A DNA stretch of 64,000 nucleotides from Brachionus rotundiformis (lineage: Eukaryota > Rotifera > Eurotatoria > Ploima > Brachionidae). Below, piece after piece: positions 12,999 to 25,827 of the stretch (its first letter is position 1; each line of letters starts with the position of its first letter). A program made the translations under genes and the position numbers. Below the pieces are notes generated by a model. The model was not told the DNA's origin and did no database searches. It saw only the letters and a program-made list of their open reading frames with translations. The stretch is from the NCBI GenBank assembly GCA_016802295.1, contig JAESIW010000193.1, positions 189,072 to 253,071 of the forward strand, read 5' to 3'.

Positions 12999-13676
12999 TT
13001 CTGCGAGATTCTGATAAGTTATTTCGTACAATCTAAAAAGTTTTAATATTTTTTTGCTGATTTATTTAAGAAATTTTTAACGAAAAATGTCATAATAATA
13101 ATCAAAATTTTAAATTATTAATTTTTTCAATAATAATTAAATTAATCTTATTAAAAAGAAACTGTAATAATCGAGCGAAAAAATTTGAAAGTTATTAAAC
13201 TAAAATTTTGCTCAAAATGATTATTATTAATTACCGTATAAAAATTAAACATCGATCTTTAAACATGAAATCATGCAAATTAAGGCTAAATTCTAAATGA
13301 ATTGTTCAAATAACTAGATTCATGAAAAAATAAATTATTTTTCAAATTATAAACAAAATTAGTACCAACGATTTATGTATTAAACTTTTTCTTACTGATT
13401 TTAGGTTGAAAAACAGATAATTAATTGATTAGATTAGTAGTTTAGAAATTCAAAGATAAAGAATTAGAAATTATGCAATCTTAAAAATAATTATAAGATT
13501 AGTTTCCTTTAAAACGAAGTGATGTAACTTTTACAAAAAGAACGCTTTTTATTAGATTAATATTTAAGACAATTCTAAAATTTTATTTTTATTAAAAAAA
13601 AACAAAATTATTAAAAATTTATAATCAGTTAAAAATTCAACAAAACATTAAGATTTTTTTTTGAATTTTGATTTTT
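12999..13676. other. AT-rich spacer
   Basis: Spacer between the SWT1 3' end and the F-box gene's probable first exon. It contains a pyrimidine-rich acceptor-like tract near 13032-13045 and is otherwise featureless. Confidence 0.4.
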
Positions 13677-16175
13677 TCATTCGGATTGTAAAATTCTAAT
13701 AAAATCTTCATGATCAATCATGCTAAACCGATTTTCAAACTCTTTGAATTGCCAATAAACATTAATCATCTTTTCCCTTAAAAATGTCAAATAATTTTAA
13801 AATATTACTATTTTTTATGTTGTTAATAATTAAGATTAAAAAGAAAAACCACCTTAGATCCAAGTTTGTAAAAAAATTTTTAACAGTATAATTAATTGAT
13901 TTGTATTCATTTAATTCAAGATCTTTATTAAGTTCAATATTTGAATTCATACTGAGCTGTAAAATTTTGTTTAAAATATATACTGCTTTCGAAAAACGGA
14001 TTAAATTTTCTTTTGTGCAGTTATTCATACAGCTTTCAAAAAATTGATTTAAAGACTTAACTGTTTCATGACTAAAAGAGTATTGAATGTTCAAAAATGG
14101 ATCATATTTAATGCTTCTTTCTGATATTGTATTTTGAGATAAATCTATAGTCAATAAACTAAAAACTCTAAATTTATCCCATATTACTTCAATATAGTTT
14201 AATTTATCCGATAATTGGTTCGAATCACTCTCTGTATCAAAATGGAATACTGTCATTTCGGAATAGTTTATTATTTCGTAGATTTTTTGCCCAATAATTC
14301 GATAATGCTCTAAATTTTTCATCAACAAATTGAATTTTTTGTCAGAACTAAATTTTTTTAATTAAAAGGCGTGATTAAAATGAACAATATAATTACTCCG
14401 AAAACTCAATAATTTTTATAAAATTGACAGTTTTTTCAGATATTTTTAAAAAACAGGACACTTTCTGTAAATGAGTTGAATAATTATTCTTATTTGACAT
14501 TATGATTTTGTTATAAGCTTCAATAGATTCTTTTAATTCTGCAAATCCTTGATTGTAAATTGAACTTTTAAAAGAATCTGTAAAACAAAACAACGCATTG
14601 AAAACTCTATAATAATGAGTTTATAAAATTTATGTAAAAATTATTATCTATATTTACTTATTTAGAGACACAATTAATGTCGTAAGTGTCCATGGTGGTT
14701 TATGAAGAAGCAAGTCAAGCCTATGAAAAATAATCTTATAAAATTTTCTAAATAATTATTCATGTGTTTTAGGATATTATATTAATGAAAAATATTCTAC
14801 CAAACATTGTCATAAGCTTTTTTCATTTCATATTCAAAAAACAAACTCAAAATTGTGGTGCTAGAATAAATTAATCTGTCTTCAATTATGTTGACCTTGG
14901 AATAAAATTCTAAATTTTCTAAATTATTTGATTAAAAATTACAAAACTAAGCATAAATTGTTCAAAATTTGGATCGTAATTAAACTCTTTCTGTGAAGAA
15001 AGAGTATCGATAATCAATGAACTGTTTTTCTTGTCAAATTTATTGTTCATTAAATTTTCTTTAAAGCTTTTAAAATTGAATGCTTGAATTTGACATATTT
15101 TTGATTTGTTGAGTAAGTTTACATCATTTGTAATCAAGAAACATTGCTTCTTTGGATCTTGTAAATTTCATGTAAATTTTCTTAATATATGAATAAATTT
15201 TCTTACTCTCTTTTGATAATCTTAAAGCAGTATTAAGAATTCTGTCATCATTATTTTTTAAGATGAACCCATTAATTAAAATATTTGCCTAAAATTATTT
15301 AACTTAGTCAACAAATAAAATTAATAGCAATTTCAGAGAAACCGAACTTGGTAAATTTGAAAACGAATTGAGCCGAAACATCATTCCATGCAATATTTTA
15401 AAATTAGTCATGTTTCTTTTGGCTTTCTTTCGTTTTAAATTTAAGAAGTTCGATTAAATGTGGATTTGTTTGATTGAGTTATTGGGAGATGTGAGTTATT
15501 TAAAAAAAAATCTTTAGATATTCAAATTAAGCTTACTTTATCCAAATTTTCGAAATAAAAATTTGACATTTTTGAATCAAGTAGTAAATTAATAAATTTA
15601 ATAGCTTCCTGTGATCTTTTGTTTATGATAGCATTTTTGTTGCTCGATTCTTTATTTTTTAAATGATCTAACTCCTGAACTACTATCCATGGAATGTAAA
15701 ATGCAAATTTGGATGAAATTTTTGAATTTAAAAATCTTAATTGTTCTAAGTTTGATATCAAGATATTGGTGTCTATTATAAAAATCGACTCAAAATCAAA
15801 ATTTTCAACTTTTTGTTTATCTGGTATTTCAATAAATTTTCTATCTATTAGATTTAAATCGTTTCTAAAATTATTAATCTAAAGCAAATTTTTAGTGAAA
15901 AATTGAATTATAAAAATTACATCAGAAGCTATTTCAATATCCATTGCATCATCTGGGTTTTCATCATGCTGTATTGAGTCTTCCATGATAACATCTTCGA
16001 TGACAGAAGTAGTTTGTTTATTTTTAAGATGCATAATTTCTTTTATCCTAATATGCACTTCTTCCATTGTCCAAAGCGACTCGCCTGATTTTGTATTAAA
16101 GAAATAATTTCGTTTTCTCGATTGACTATAACATTGCTTCCAATTTCTAAGAAGATTATTAAATTCTTCATCCAT
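13677..16175 (-). CDS. SWT1: SWT1-like RNA endoribonuclease with PIN domain (9 exons)
   Basis: Exons 16175-15921, 15878-15537, 15288-15207, 15157-14943, 14895-14801, 14720-14658, 14606-14397, 14347-13853 and 13776-13677 join in phase to give 618 residues. The N-terminus has a WW-like segment (W-K-Q-C-Y-S-Q-S-R-K-R-N-Y-F-F-N-T-K-S-G-E-S-L-W). The PIN nuclease domain follows at ~110-280, with acidic motifs I-D-T-N-I-L-I-S, V-V-Q-E-L-D, N-N-D-D-R-I-L and L-I-T-N-D-V-N-L. The C-terminal part has K-P-P-W-T-L-T-T and helical sequence typical of SWT1. SWT1 is a nuclear endoribonuclease linked to mRNP quality control near the nuclear pore. Intron 15289-15536 is 248 nt, far longer than its neighbours, but splices in phase 0. 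Confidence 0.88.
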
Positions 16176-16809
16176 ATTTTGGTATCCAATAGATTATAAT
16201 TCTAGAAACAATTTGAAAAATGTAAAATTAACAGTAACAATTAAAAAAAAAACATAATATATTTTTTGCTATTTTTAAAATCGTTTAAATAAAATAATTG
16301 AAAATAACTATTAAATATTATCAGTTTATAGAAATGTCAATAAAAAACACCATATTTTTAAGATTCATCATTTTTAATATTAAAAGTGTGAATAATTTTT
16401 CAATTTTGTTTATTTTTTATTTTCTTTTATTTAGTTCATCATATTGAATTACTTTTCTAAAGTAATAGTAAATAGTAAATAACAAATTAATTTTTTTTAA
16501 ATATTCTATATATGTAGGTAAAATTGAGTCTTGATTAAAAGGCCCAAAATGCAAAAATAAGTTTAAAATTTTTCAAATAATATTTATTTTATACTAATTT
16601 TGACTTGAAATAGAATTTATAATAAATGACTTTTAAGTTTGACAAAATGAGTTTTTGTTATTTACAGATATAATCATTTACTCAAAAAAACATAATTTTT
16701 TTTAAGATTTTATTCAAATCTAGACATAATTTACCAAAAGATTTGGTATTAAATGAGATGAAACCAAAATAGAATAACATCTTACACAAAATTGACATAA
16801 AAATGATGT
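16176..16809. other. AT-rich spacer
   Basis: About 630 bp between the SWT1 start and the SRRT 3' end, both on the minus strand. It should hold the SWT1 promoter and SRRT 3' UTR. No other feature is seen. Confidence 0.45.
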
Positions 16810-19383
16810 TTAAGAATCATCTGGAGCATCTAAATCTTTGTATTGAATCATTTCTCTTTGGCTAAAAAATCAAGGTATTTATTTATTTATTTATTTTAGA
16901 AATATTAAATGAAAAATACCCTCTTCTTTGAAACGAATTTTGTTGAGGTGGTCCTTGAAATTGATTTTTTTTAAAACCAGATTGATAACCTTGATAACTA
17001 AATTGTGAATTAAAACCAGATTGATTAAAGTTTTGAGCCACGTCTGAAATACCATATCCACTAGACCAGTTTGTCCTCATTTGTTGGTAACCTGTCATTT
17101 GATTCATCATTCCTGGGCTAGTATAGTTAACTGATTGGTTGATTGGATATTGTTGATAAGATTGAGTTTGAATTTGATTTTGACTAGCTGTTTGACTTCC
17201 AGATTTGTTTGAAGGATGTTCGGGCAGCTGTGGTCGTTTGGGATCCATTAGATAATTATTAAAATATTCAACTTCTTTTTTGACATCAGTTATTTTTTCC
17301 ATGTGCTTGTAGAATAAATGCTTGCGTATAAATTCGGGTCCTTTGAAACGCTTTCCTGATAGTGGACACAGCCATCGATCAGGCGCCAATTCTTGAGTAT
17401 TTGTTTTGATAAATTTTTCAATTTCTTCTTTACGATCCTTTAATCCTAATCTTCGTGCAAGTTCTATATCAATTTTTTCTCGATAATCAACATATGGTTT
17501 AAGTTTATTTTCAAAAGTTTTGATATACTCTTCTACATCGTCATATTTCGGCTTATAATTCAAATTAAGTGTTGGTCGCACAAACATTATGCCTAATCGA
17601 TTTGGCATTGAGTCTTCTTGTTGATATTCAATTGAATTATAAAAATCTATAGAATGTACTACTCTCAGATATAGGATTAATTTATCCAATGCTTTTAGAT
17701 AATTTTGGTCGATTTCAAAATCTGAACCATTTTTATTGTTAGTTTGATCATCACCCAAAAGTTCACTCTCTTCTGCGTTTGCTTCATCTACAAGATAATC
17801 AGTAATGTTTTCAAGTAAAGGATTAGCTCCATAAAAATTGTGATCTAATTCATTATTTTCATGAGAGGGAAGTGCACTAAATCCTGATTCTTCTAATTTT
17901 AAATATTCTTCTTGAGTTTTTGTTGCTTCATCTTTATCATTTGGGTCTTCTTTAATTTCTTCTTTTGGCTCAACTTTTGGAGAAAGTTTTTCTTCCTTTT
18001 TTTGCCAAATTTTCCATTTTCGGTCCATATTTTGAATAATTTTCATTGCGAGTTTCAAATCGTTTTTTACAACACTTTTCTGATATGTAGCTACTGAAAC
18101 AGTTGGACGGATTCGAGAAGCAATTTCTCTATTAACAATCGCTCCAGGATTCGAATCTTTCACTTTAATATTCTGTAAATCCCAACATATTTTTTTGACA
18201 TCAACGTTTGATTCGAAAGTTATCCATCCTCGTCGGTAAAAACCTCTTTCTGGAGCTGGGTCTGATAAAGCTACTCGTTTAAAACCGTCATATTGTTTGC
18301 ATAGATTTTCTAGATCTTGTTTGCAAACTGATGGCGATAACTTTGGCATGAAAATAGAAGCAGTTTTGTGCAGTTGACTTGAAATTTTAGAAGTGGATTT
18401 GCCATTTCGAGATTTTTTCTTACGTGATTTTTTTTCACTCTCAGAATCTGAATCTGTGTATGCTCCAGATTCACTTCCAGTGTCTTCGGCTTTTTTATTT
18501 GTTTCAGATCCATTTTCTTCCTCATTTGTTTCAGTTTTATTTTCTTTTTGATCTTCCATGCTAGAAGAATTATCAACACTTGATTGACTATTCTTTTCTG
18601 CTGTGGTCGTCATATCATCAAGTAGCCGAGAAATATCGTCATCAGTTCCTCCTTCCAATCTGATCACACACGCATCCAAAAATCGTATTATTTCTTTTGA
18701 TTTACCGATTTCCAAGCTTAAATTTTCAATCCATCCTTTTTCTAAAAGATCCATGAAAATTGTTAAGCGATTAATGACATTCATATTTTGCTCATCACGG
18801 CGTTTGTAGTTTTCATCTGGATGATAACGTATCTTAAACCTTAAAAATTATTAAAAAAATGTTTACGATCCGCATAAGACATTTACCATTCTTCTTCTTT
18901 ATGCTCAAGAAAAAAGTTATTTATTTGAGTCTTTTTAAATTCAATTTTGTATTCATTATATTTTTTAATTGCTTCTTCGTCACTAATGTTATCATCTTGT
19001 TGTTGGAGGAATTGTTTGAATGAAAGAACAAGTGGTTGTGTCGCATGATCTGACTCGTTAAGGTGTCTTGGAAATTCAGACTGATGTCCTGAATCAAAAT
19101 CTTTTCGTCTCTTATGCGGAGGAGGACTGGAGTCATGTCCTGACTGATATTTTTTAGGATATCCACCACTGTTTTGTCCAAAACTTGTTGAACGATTAGA
19201 GGCAGGTTTCCACTCTCCTCTATTTCTCTCATCATTCCAGTCACGACGATTTGATTGATAATTAAAATTATTTGACTGATCATCGCGTTCGCGATAAAAT
19301 TTGTCTCGATTTTTTTTCATCGAGTTGTTAAACGACCCGTTTCCGGATTTATTGTGGGAATATTCTTCATCACTATCGCCCAT
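16810..19383 (-). CDS. SRRT: SRRT/ARS2, cap-binding complex effector (3 exons)
   Basis: Exons 19383-18887, 18839-16920 and 16861-16810 join in phase to give 822 residues. It starts M-G-D-S-D-E-E-Y and has an Arg/Ser/Asp-rich N-terminus. The conserved helical region follows (S-F-K-Q-F-L, K-Y-N-E-Y-K-I-E-F, F-F-L-E-H-K-E-E-E-W, F-K-I-R-Y-H-P-D-E). Next come an acidic linker, the RRM-like core (L-C-K-Q-Y-D-G-F-K-R-V-A-L-S), I-V-H-S-I-D-F-Y-N, and a C2H2 zinc finger in W-L-C-P-L-S-G-K-R-F-K-G-P-E-F. It ends with the signature Y-K-D-L-D-A-P-D-D. ARS2 links the nuclear cap-binding complex to RNA processing, decay and microRNA biogenesis. The zinc-finger spacing and the C-terminal acidic motif that binds CBC are intact. 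Introns are 57-58 nt or shorter. Confidence 0.97.
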
Positions 19384-20364
19384 TTTATTTCCAGTTAAAT
19401 ATTATCTAAATATAGTCTTTAGAATATAATTTATATTCTTTAGAAAAAGAATAAATAAGCAAATAGAAATAAATAATCAAAAAGAAAGATCAACAGAAAT
19501 CTCTTAAATAAATTTTGCTTTATTATTTTTAAAATTTCTTGTTCATTTTGAAAAACTACACGCTAAATATACTCGTTTATTTTTGAATTTTAACATATTG
19601 ACATATTTATTGTCTTGATCATAATTATGGTAAAGACATAGATAAAATTTTCATCTATAGTTAAAATGGTCAAGAAAATAAATAATTCAGTGCATTAAAC
19701 TATTTTTCCACTTTTGTTTTAATTTAAAACGAATGTAAAAGATTTTTTAATAAATTGAGAAGATTTTTTTTTAGATTCTAATTAACTTTTTAAAAATAAA
19801 AAAACGATTCCGGTTACATATCATCCGAAAACAAATATACCTTTATATTATTGAAGCTTTAATTATTAATTGAAAAAAATAAAATTAGATCAAAATTTTT
19901 TTTTATTTTTAAATTAAAATTTTTTATTATTTTTTAGAAAAGTGCTTTAAAAATAAATAAATAATCCTATTTTTAGTAATTGTTAATCAACTCATTACCA
20001 ATTTCTATTATTGCTTGATAAACGTATTTCAACTATATCAAAATCAGAATTTATTTCACATAACAATCGATTATTTTCTAAAATTTCAAAAAAAAGAATT
20101 TTGTTACAATTTTATATTAAAATTTAGATGAGCCAAGTAACAATCAAAACGAGAAATAATAGGGAATAAGTACAACGGAAGGCTGATTATAGTAGAACAA
20201 TCATGAAATTAATGAAAATTACAATATGCTTTAAGTAAAATATAAAATAAAAACACATTAATTTTTTTAAATCAGAAAAAAATAAAGCTTTTTTAATATT
20301 TACAAATTAAGCACCTGAGTCTTCTTTGCATCACGTTCCTAAAAATATCTTCAAGCTTTTTCAT
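19384..20364. other. AT-rich spacer
   Basis: About 1 kb between the SRRT start and the SPOP 3' end. Apart from A/T tracts I see no gene or repeat. Confidence 0.45.
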
Positions 20365-21857
20365 TTAAAGCTTAAGTTTTTTTCTTGCTGGTCCAATAGT
20401 AGGACTTTGTTGATTAACTAACGCTTTGAATGCTTCAGCCACTAAATGAGGATAACATTTGGTCATATTCTTCCAACCTTGTGTTTCTATTACATCTGAT
20501 GCATGTCTAGAATGAAAAAGAAAAATTAATCAATTTTACCTATATTTTTAAAATTATTTTAAATTTATTTCATACGTGTTAATAAAGTCGATTGCTTGTG
20601 TTTTTAATTGATTAGCACTGTGCATATCTGCCAATACTAATGTATCAGCAACATTTTCAGTATCTAAATTATTACTCAATGATTCTTCACATAATGCTTT
20701 TAGTCTTTCAAGAGCATACTTAAATTTTCTTTAGAAAAATCATAACATTAAATATTAGAATTATTTACTTTATCTGAAGCGGCTAAAAGTAAATCAGCCA
20801 TTTTTTCAAGTCCATTTGCCTTATCGGTATAAATAAAACGTAAAACTTCTGTCATTACATCTGGATCAACATCTTCAATCATAACTCTATTGCTTTTGCC
20901 TTCCAACATTTTATGTTCAAACATGGCTGCAAATACTACACTTCGAGCTTTAAAATTAATTCGTAACAAATATCAATAAAAATAAAAATATTATTTTTTA
21001 CATGCTAAAATCGCTTTGTGCATTTTGAATTCTTTTTTACCACAAACAAGAACAACATCAGAAAAACTAGAACTTTCAAAAAGACCATTTAAGTCATCAG
21101 ATAGCCGACATTCAGGTATTTTGAATCGATTAATACATGTCTGACCACTTAAGTTAACACAATCAGTAACAACACTTACTTCGGAATATAGAGTAAGCTT
21201 ATCATCTGGCAATAAACCATTTGCTTCATCTAATAAGAAGTCTCTGCGGATGAATTTTTTAAAACCCCAATCTTTACCCTGAACAAATTTATATGCCCTT
21301 TGGCTTTCCATTGCTTTAGTCTCTTCTCCTTTTGCATTTAAAATTGAAAATTTGAATTTTGCGCGTACTTCATTTTTACAACAAGAGACTAATAAAAGAT
21401 AAAGAGAGAGATAATCTTTGCTTTCTTCATCAAGACCCTTTGGATTAACTCTAAGACACCATTTTAGTTTATCATTAGCTCCAGCTGAAAAAGTCGAGCT
21501 TTTTAATGTTTCACCAACTTCTTCTCGACAAAATGAAAAATTATTTATAGTCCATACATAACTAAATTTTATAACTTTAACTTGTGTATAACACCAATTT
21601 TCAGCCATAACAGATTGTGGCATGTTAATTTCATGTAAAAAAACTGGACTTTGAGAACGATTGTTTAGCACGGGCATATTTGAATCGGGTAAAACACTAT
21701 TTGATAAAGAATTTGCAATCAAACAATTAGTTGTTGTTGATGAAGTAGAAGAGGATAGATTCGAAGTACTAGACATGGAAGATGAGGATGATGCTTGATT
21801 ATTGCTAAAATTGTTCGAATTTATTAAGCTTGAATTAAAACCATTCACCTCACTCAT
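20365..21857 (-). CDS. SPOP: SPOP, MATH-BTB cullin-3 adaptor (4 exons)
   Basis: Exons 21857-21002, 20947-20769, 20718-20576 and 20506-20365 join in phase to give 443 residues. After a ~85-residue Ser/Asn/Thr-rich N-terminal extension absent from vertebrate SPOP, the MATH domain is almost invariant (W-C-Y-T-Q-V-K-V, Y-V-W-T-I-N-N-F-S-F-C-R-E-E, K-L-K-W-C-L-R-V-N-P-K-G, K-D-W-G-F-K-K-F-I-R-R-D-F). The BTB domain follows (F-S-D-V-V-L-V-C-G, A-M-F-E-H-K-M), then the BACK-type region, and a basic tail K-K-L-K-L that acts as a nuclear signal. SPOP bridges substrates to CUL3-RBX1 ubiquitin ligases. The stretch A-I-L-A-S-R-S-V-V-F spans the first splice junction and fixes the intron boundary. Confidence 0.97.
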
Positions 21858-22586
21858 TTTTCGGGCGATATTTTACTGAATTAATCCTTTTCTTTATTTA
21901 AATTTTAGATATTATTTATTGGAATTATTATATTGGTTTAGCTTTAAAATGTTGAAAAATTTTCAATAAAAGTTGCTTAAAAGAGAGCTCTATAAATAAT
22001 TTTGCTCTTTAAAGAGAATACAAATTCTTACGTGATTTAGAATTTAAATAATATATGCACATTTTTGATGTGCTTATTTTTATTTATGGCTTTGCAAGGC
22101 AATATTAAATTAACAAAATATCAAAAATAATTCGAATGATGTGATATTTAATAAAGAAAAGAAGTTAAGATTTTTTAAAATATTTTATTTATTTAATCTA
22201 AGTATAAATTTTTAAAATTATTTTTTTTAATTAAAAAATTTTGAATAAATTGTTTGTGGTATCTTTCTAATTAATATTTTTAAAAGATATAAATAAATTT
22301 ATCAAGGTTTCTTGTTTTTTTTTAAATATGGTAATCATTGTCAAATAAATTTTGAAAGATTTTTGAAGAAGGTTAAAAAACGATACCATTGCTAAATTTT
22401 ATTACTAAAATTAATTTTCTTCCAGAAAAGATTCAGGCATGTTAATTTCTTAAATAATAATCATTTAAAATTTAATATATATTTTTTTTAAAACTTTTTT
22501 TCTTTTTTTTGCAAACATAAATTATAAACTTTGATTGAGCATAATCTAAAAATTTTATTCTAATTATTAAAATTTTTTATTTTCAA
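21858..22586. other. AT-rich spacer between divergent genes
   Basis: Bidirectional 5' region between SPOP (-) and the PAXX-like gene (+). It contains long T and A runs; no specific element is recognised. Confidence 0.4.
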
Positions 22587-23216
22587 ATGGAGCACTTGAT
22601 AAAAAATCAACTGGATAAAATAGTTTCCTATTATGAAATCAAGCAAAATTCCAGATATTTGATTTACTTTAAAGATTCAAATGAAACTAATCCAGAAAAT
22701 AAAAAAGGAAAAATCATGGTTATTACTAATGGAGAAAATGTTTGGCAATGTATTCTTGATGAATTATTTTTCAAAATCAAAAACATTAATGGTGAAGAAT
22801 TTTTAAATAATTTATGTAATTCAATAAAGTCTGAGCAATTCGAACTTAATTACCTTTCGAATGAAAATGAAATTAATGATCTTGAATTCAAAATATTGTC
22901 TAAACAATTAAAATTAGTTCTAAACAATACAAAAAATTCATCAATCGAACTTAAAAATCTGATTTTCAAATTATATGATAGGAATATGAAATTGGAAGCT
23001 GAAAATTCAAATTTAATTAGGCAAAATGGTTTTATTTCTAATGATATCAAACATTTTTCAACTTCAACTTCAAAGAATTCAATAACTTCTGAGTCAAATG
23101 ATCTTAAAAAATTTAGCATTTCTAAAAATCTTATACGTCATAAAATAAACAATAGTGGAATACGAAAAAAAAGACAAAAAGGTATAAAATTCGATGAAGA
23201 CGAAAACGATTCATAG
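22587..23216 (+). CDS. PAXX-like XRCC4-superfamily protein
   Basis: Intronless frame of 209 residues. The N-terminal half looks like an XRCC4/XLF/PAXX head: beta strands R-Y-L-I-Y-F-K-D and K-G-K-I-M-V-I-T-N-G followed by E-N-V-W-Q. It is then followed by a long helix rich in Leu/Lys/Asn (residues ~95-140, a likely dimerising coiled coil). The C-terminus is basic and ends in a short motif with K-K-R-Q-K-G-I-K-F-D-E-D. PAXX ends in a comparable basic/aromatic-acidic tail that binds Ku, so this protein probably acts in classical non-homologous end joining. The assignment rests on strand order, length (PAXX is ~200 residues) and the tail; identity is low, so another XRCC4-superfamily member is possible. 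Confidence 0.58.
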   Translation: MEHLIKNQLDKIVSYYEIKQNSRYLIYFKDSNETNPENKKGKIMVITNGENVWQCILDELFFKIKNINGEEFLNNLCNSIKSEQFELNYLSNENEINDLEFKILSKQLKLVLNNTKNSSIELKNLIFKLYDRNMKLEAENSNLIRQNGFISNDIKHFSTSTSKNSITSESNDLKKFSISKNLIRHKINNSGIRKKRQKGIKFDEDENDS

Positions 23217-23640
23217 ATAAATTATTTTAAGATATTAATATGATTCTTAAAATGTTTTCAAAATAAATTTCAATAAAAGTGATTCAACAATTTAATAATT
23301 TTACGTATACTAATTTACTTTTAAATATTTAAAATAAAATAAAAAATAAGACATTTTTAAAATAAATATTAAAATAACTCATAAATATTTAAAATATATT
23401 TATTTATTTCTTGGGTAAGGAGTGTAAAAAACTCTCTCTCTTTAAATAATATTTATTGACAAATAATTTACAAAAATTTAGAATACTATTTTGAATGTTT
23501 TCATTGTTGAACAATTCTAAGTTTCCAAAGAAGATGATGATGATGTTATACCTTTTGATTTTATTTGGCTTTTGTTTCTTGTTAAAGTTCCAAAATGAGT
23601 TGCCTTTTTAATGAATTTAATTTGATTATTTTAATTTCTA
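23217..23640. other. AT-rich spacer between convergent genes
   Basis: Shared 3' region of the PAXX-like (+) and REEP (-) genes. It contains AATAAA-like signals and a short GAT/GATGAT run near 23535. No other feature. Confidence 0.4.
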
Positions 23641-24771
23641 TTAAATTTGTACTTCATTCGATTTATAAATTGTTGTTGAATCAGTTAAATGCTTTGCACT
23701 AGCGCGTCTACGACTTGTACTTTTTTTGGTGTCTATTAAATCCTTATCAATGAGTTCATAGTCTCTAATATTATTTTGATTATTTAGAGTATTCTTTCTT
23801 AACGATCTAGATTTTACACTTCTATCTTTTGCTTTAAATAGTTAAGTTTTAATTTATCTTAAGTAAATTTTACAAATAATTTACAGTCATTTGTTGAATA
23901 AATAATTTTTGTTTTCTTGGAATCAATTCCTTCTACACCATTTTCAAAATCTATAATATATTTTAATTTTAAAATGCTTAAAATATTAATTAATCTAATT
24001 GTAGTGATTTGCATAAAACTTATGAAATTTTTTGATTTATATTTCGATAAAAATTATTCAGGTTTGTTTTGAATAAAATGAATAAAAAAAAATATATTAA
24101 AAATAAATGATAGACGTCCTTATTCTTAATAAATTAATCACCTGAAATTTCACTTTCTTCTTCTGTTATAGTTTCATGCTTTTTTGTAAAATATCCATTT
24201 TGATTTTCATGATTGTTATTCGTTTCACATTTAACGTTACCATCAAATACGTCATTCATAGAAAACGATTTTTTTAGTTGGCTTCCTAAAAAATATTGAC
24301 CTTTGACTGCAGAATTAACGAATATATTTGATGCATATTGAAATCCTGACGAAAACAATTGTAAAAATGTTGTATATCCTTGTTGTTTGGTTTTTTCTAT
24401 TAAATCATCAATTTCTTTTTCCCTTGAATTTAACAACGGATGAACAATCTTTTTGTAAAGAAGGCTCGATCCACGAGTTGCTGGTGATAAAACCCAAAGA
24501 ATAAACAAAATCTTTATCTCATAATAAAAAGGAAACCATGAAAAAAATATATCTGAAAATGTCTCAAGTGTAGTAAACAACGCAAATACAATCCAATACA
24601 TCATCCATTTAATGTGTTCACGAACATCTTTATTTTTTATAGCCTTGTAAGATCTATAGGCTGGAAATAGTGTACCAAGTACAAGACTAGAAAAATTTTT
24701 TTTTAAAAAAATTTTCAACACTTAAATTTTGTAACTTACATAAGACAACGAGATAATAAAGCAGATACCAT
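23641..24771 (-). CDS. REEP1-4 family ER-shaping protein (4 exons, alternative end possible)
   Basis: Exons 24771-24740, 24686-24142, 23950-23885 and 23831-23641 join in phase to give 277 residues. The TB2/DP1/HVA22 domain is very clear: M-V-S-A-L-L-S-R, G-T-L-F-P-A-Y-R-S-Y-K-A-I-K, W-M-M-Y-W-I-V-F-A-L-F-T-T-L-E-T, W-F-P-F-Y-Y-E-I-K, and S-P-A-T-R-G-S-S-L-L-Y-K-K. These hairpin membrane segments curve the ER and link it to microtubules. The REEP1-4 type is inferred from the long hydrophilic tail with R-S-F-S-M-like wording. If the GTGATT donor after 24142 is not used, translation stops three codons later (stop 24134-24136), giving a 194-residue form. The downstream exons carry a Ser/Arg-rich basic tail (S-R-S-L-R-K, S-T-S-R-R-R-A-S-A-K). 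Confidence 0.9.
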
Positions 24772-25827
24772 TTTTCTATATTATTATTGACATAATCTAA
24801 AATAAGAACTAGCTAAAATATTAAGCTAAGTAGTTTTTACTTTTTTGTTATAATATATCTAATTTTTGGGATTTAAATATAAATTTTAGAGACAATAGGC
24901 TAATTGGTTAATATGGTTTTCTTTTCGACTAGTCTCTATGCAAAAATAAAATTTCAGTTTATAATTAATTAAAATTTAAAATTTGCATTAATAATCAAAT
25001 TTGCATTAAAACAAACTTTGAATCTAATTTTAAATAAAAATGCAAAATTAACTTAATAATTTTATCAGATTTTTAAGGAAAAAAATGTTTTTAAATAACT
25101 TAAGATAAGATTATCAATATTATAATAAATTGAAAATAAATTTTTTTAATTTTTACAGTCTACCAATTTTTCTATAGTTGATCTAAATATCATATATTTT
25201 AGCTAAAAAATCTAAAAAAAAAAACATTCTTAAATTATACAATTAATCTAAAAGTAAAAATGATTTTTAAATTTCCAATTATTAATTAAATATTTAAAAA
25301 TGCATTAAATTTTTGAAAATCAATCATTAAAACTTTTTGAGTATTGTAAAAAGTTTGTTTTTCCTATTAATTTAAGCGTAAAAATTATTAATCTTCTTTT
25401 TAAAAAGAAAATGAAAAATATCTTAATAGTCTTTTTTCCTATGGGAAATTTCACTTGACCTACTCTTAGGAATTTAAATTTTTTTCATACCGTTGAAAAA
25501 TTTAGTTCATTTATTTAACTAATTTCAATTTAAACATAAAATAATCTAATTGATGAACATTATTCATTATAAATGTACATGGAAAATCGCTAAAATTATT
25601 AATAGTTTAAGTTATTTAAATCAAATTATTTATTTAATTAAATATAATATTATTTGTATGTTATATATATATATATATGTATAAGGATTTAATACCAAAT
25701 TAATGTTTGTTAACTTGTTACAACAAAAACGAAAATATTAACAGACAATTTTACATTAATTACCAAATATTATTTTATTTAAACTGTGATTGAATATAAC
25801 AAGAAAAATCAAATATAATTATTATAT
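24772..25827. other. AT-rich spacer with short AT microsatellite
   Basis: About 1 kb between two minus-strand genes. A (TA)n run lies near 25660-25680. No coding potential is visible. Confidence 0.45.

Noticed and set aside
15289..15536. Possible extra SWT1 exon in the long intron
   Set aside because: All three frames hit stops and no in-phase acceptor-donor pair exists, while direct splicing of the flanks is phase 0 and keeps the PIN domain.
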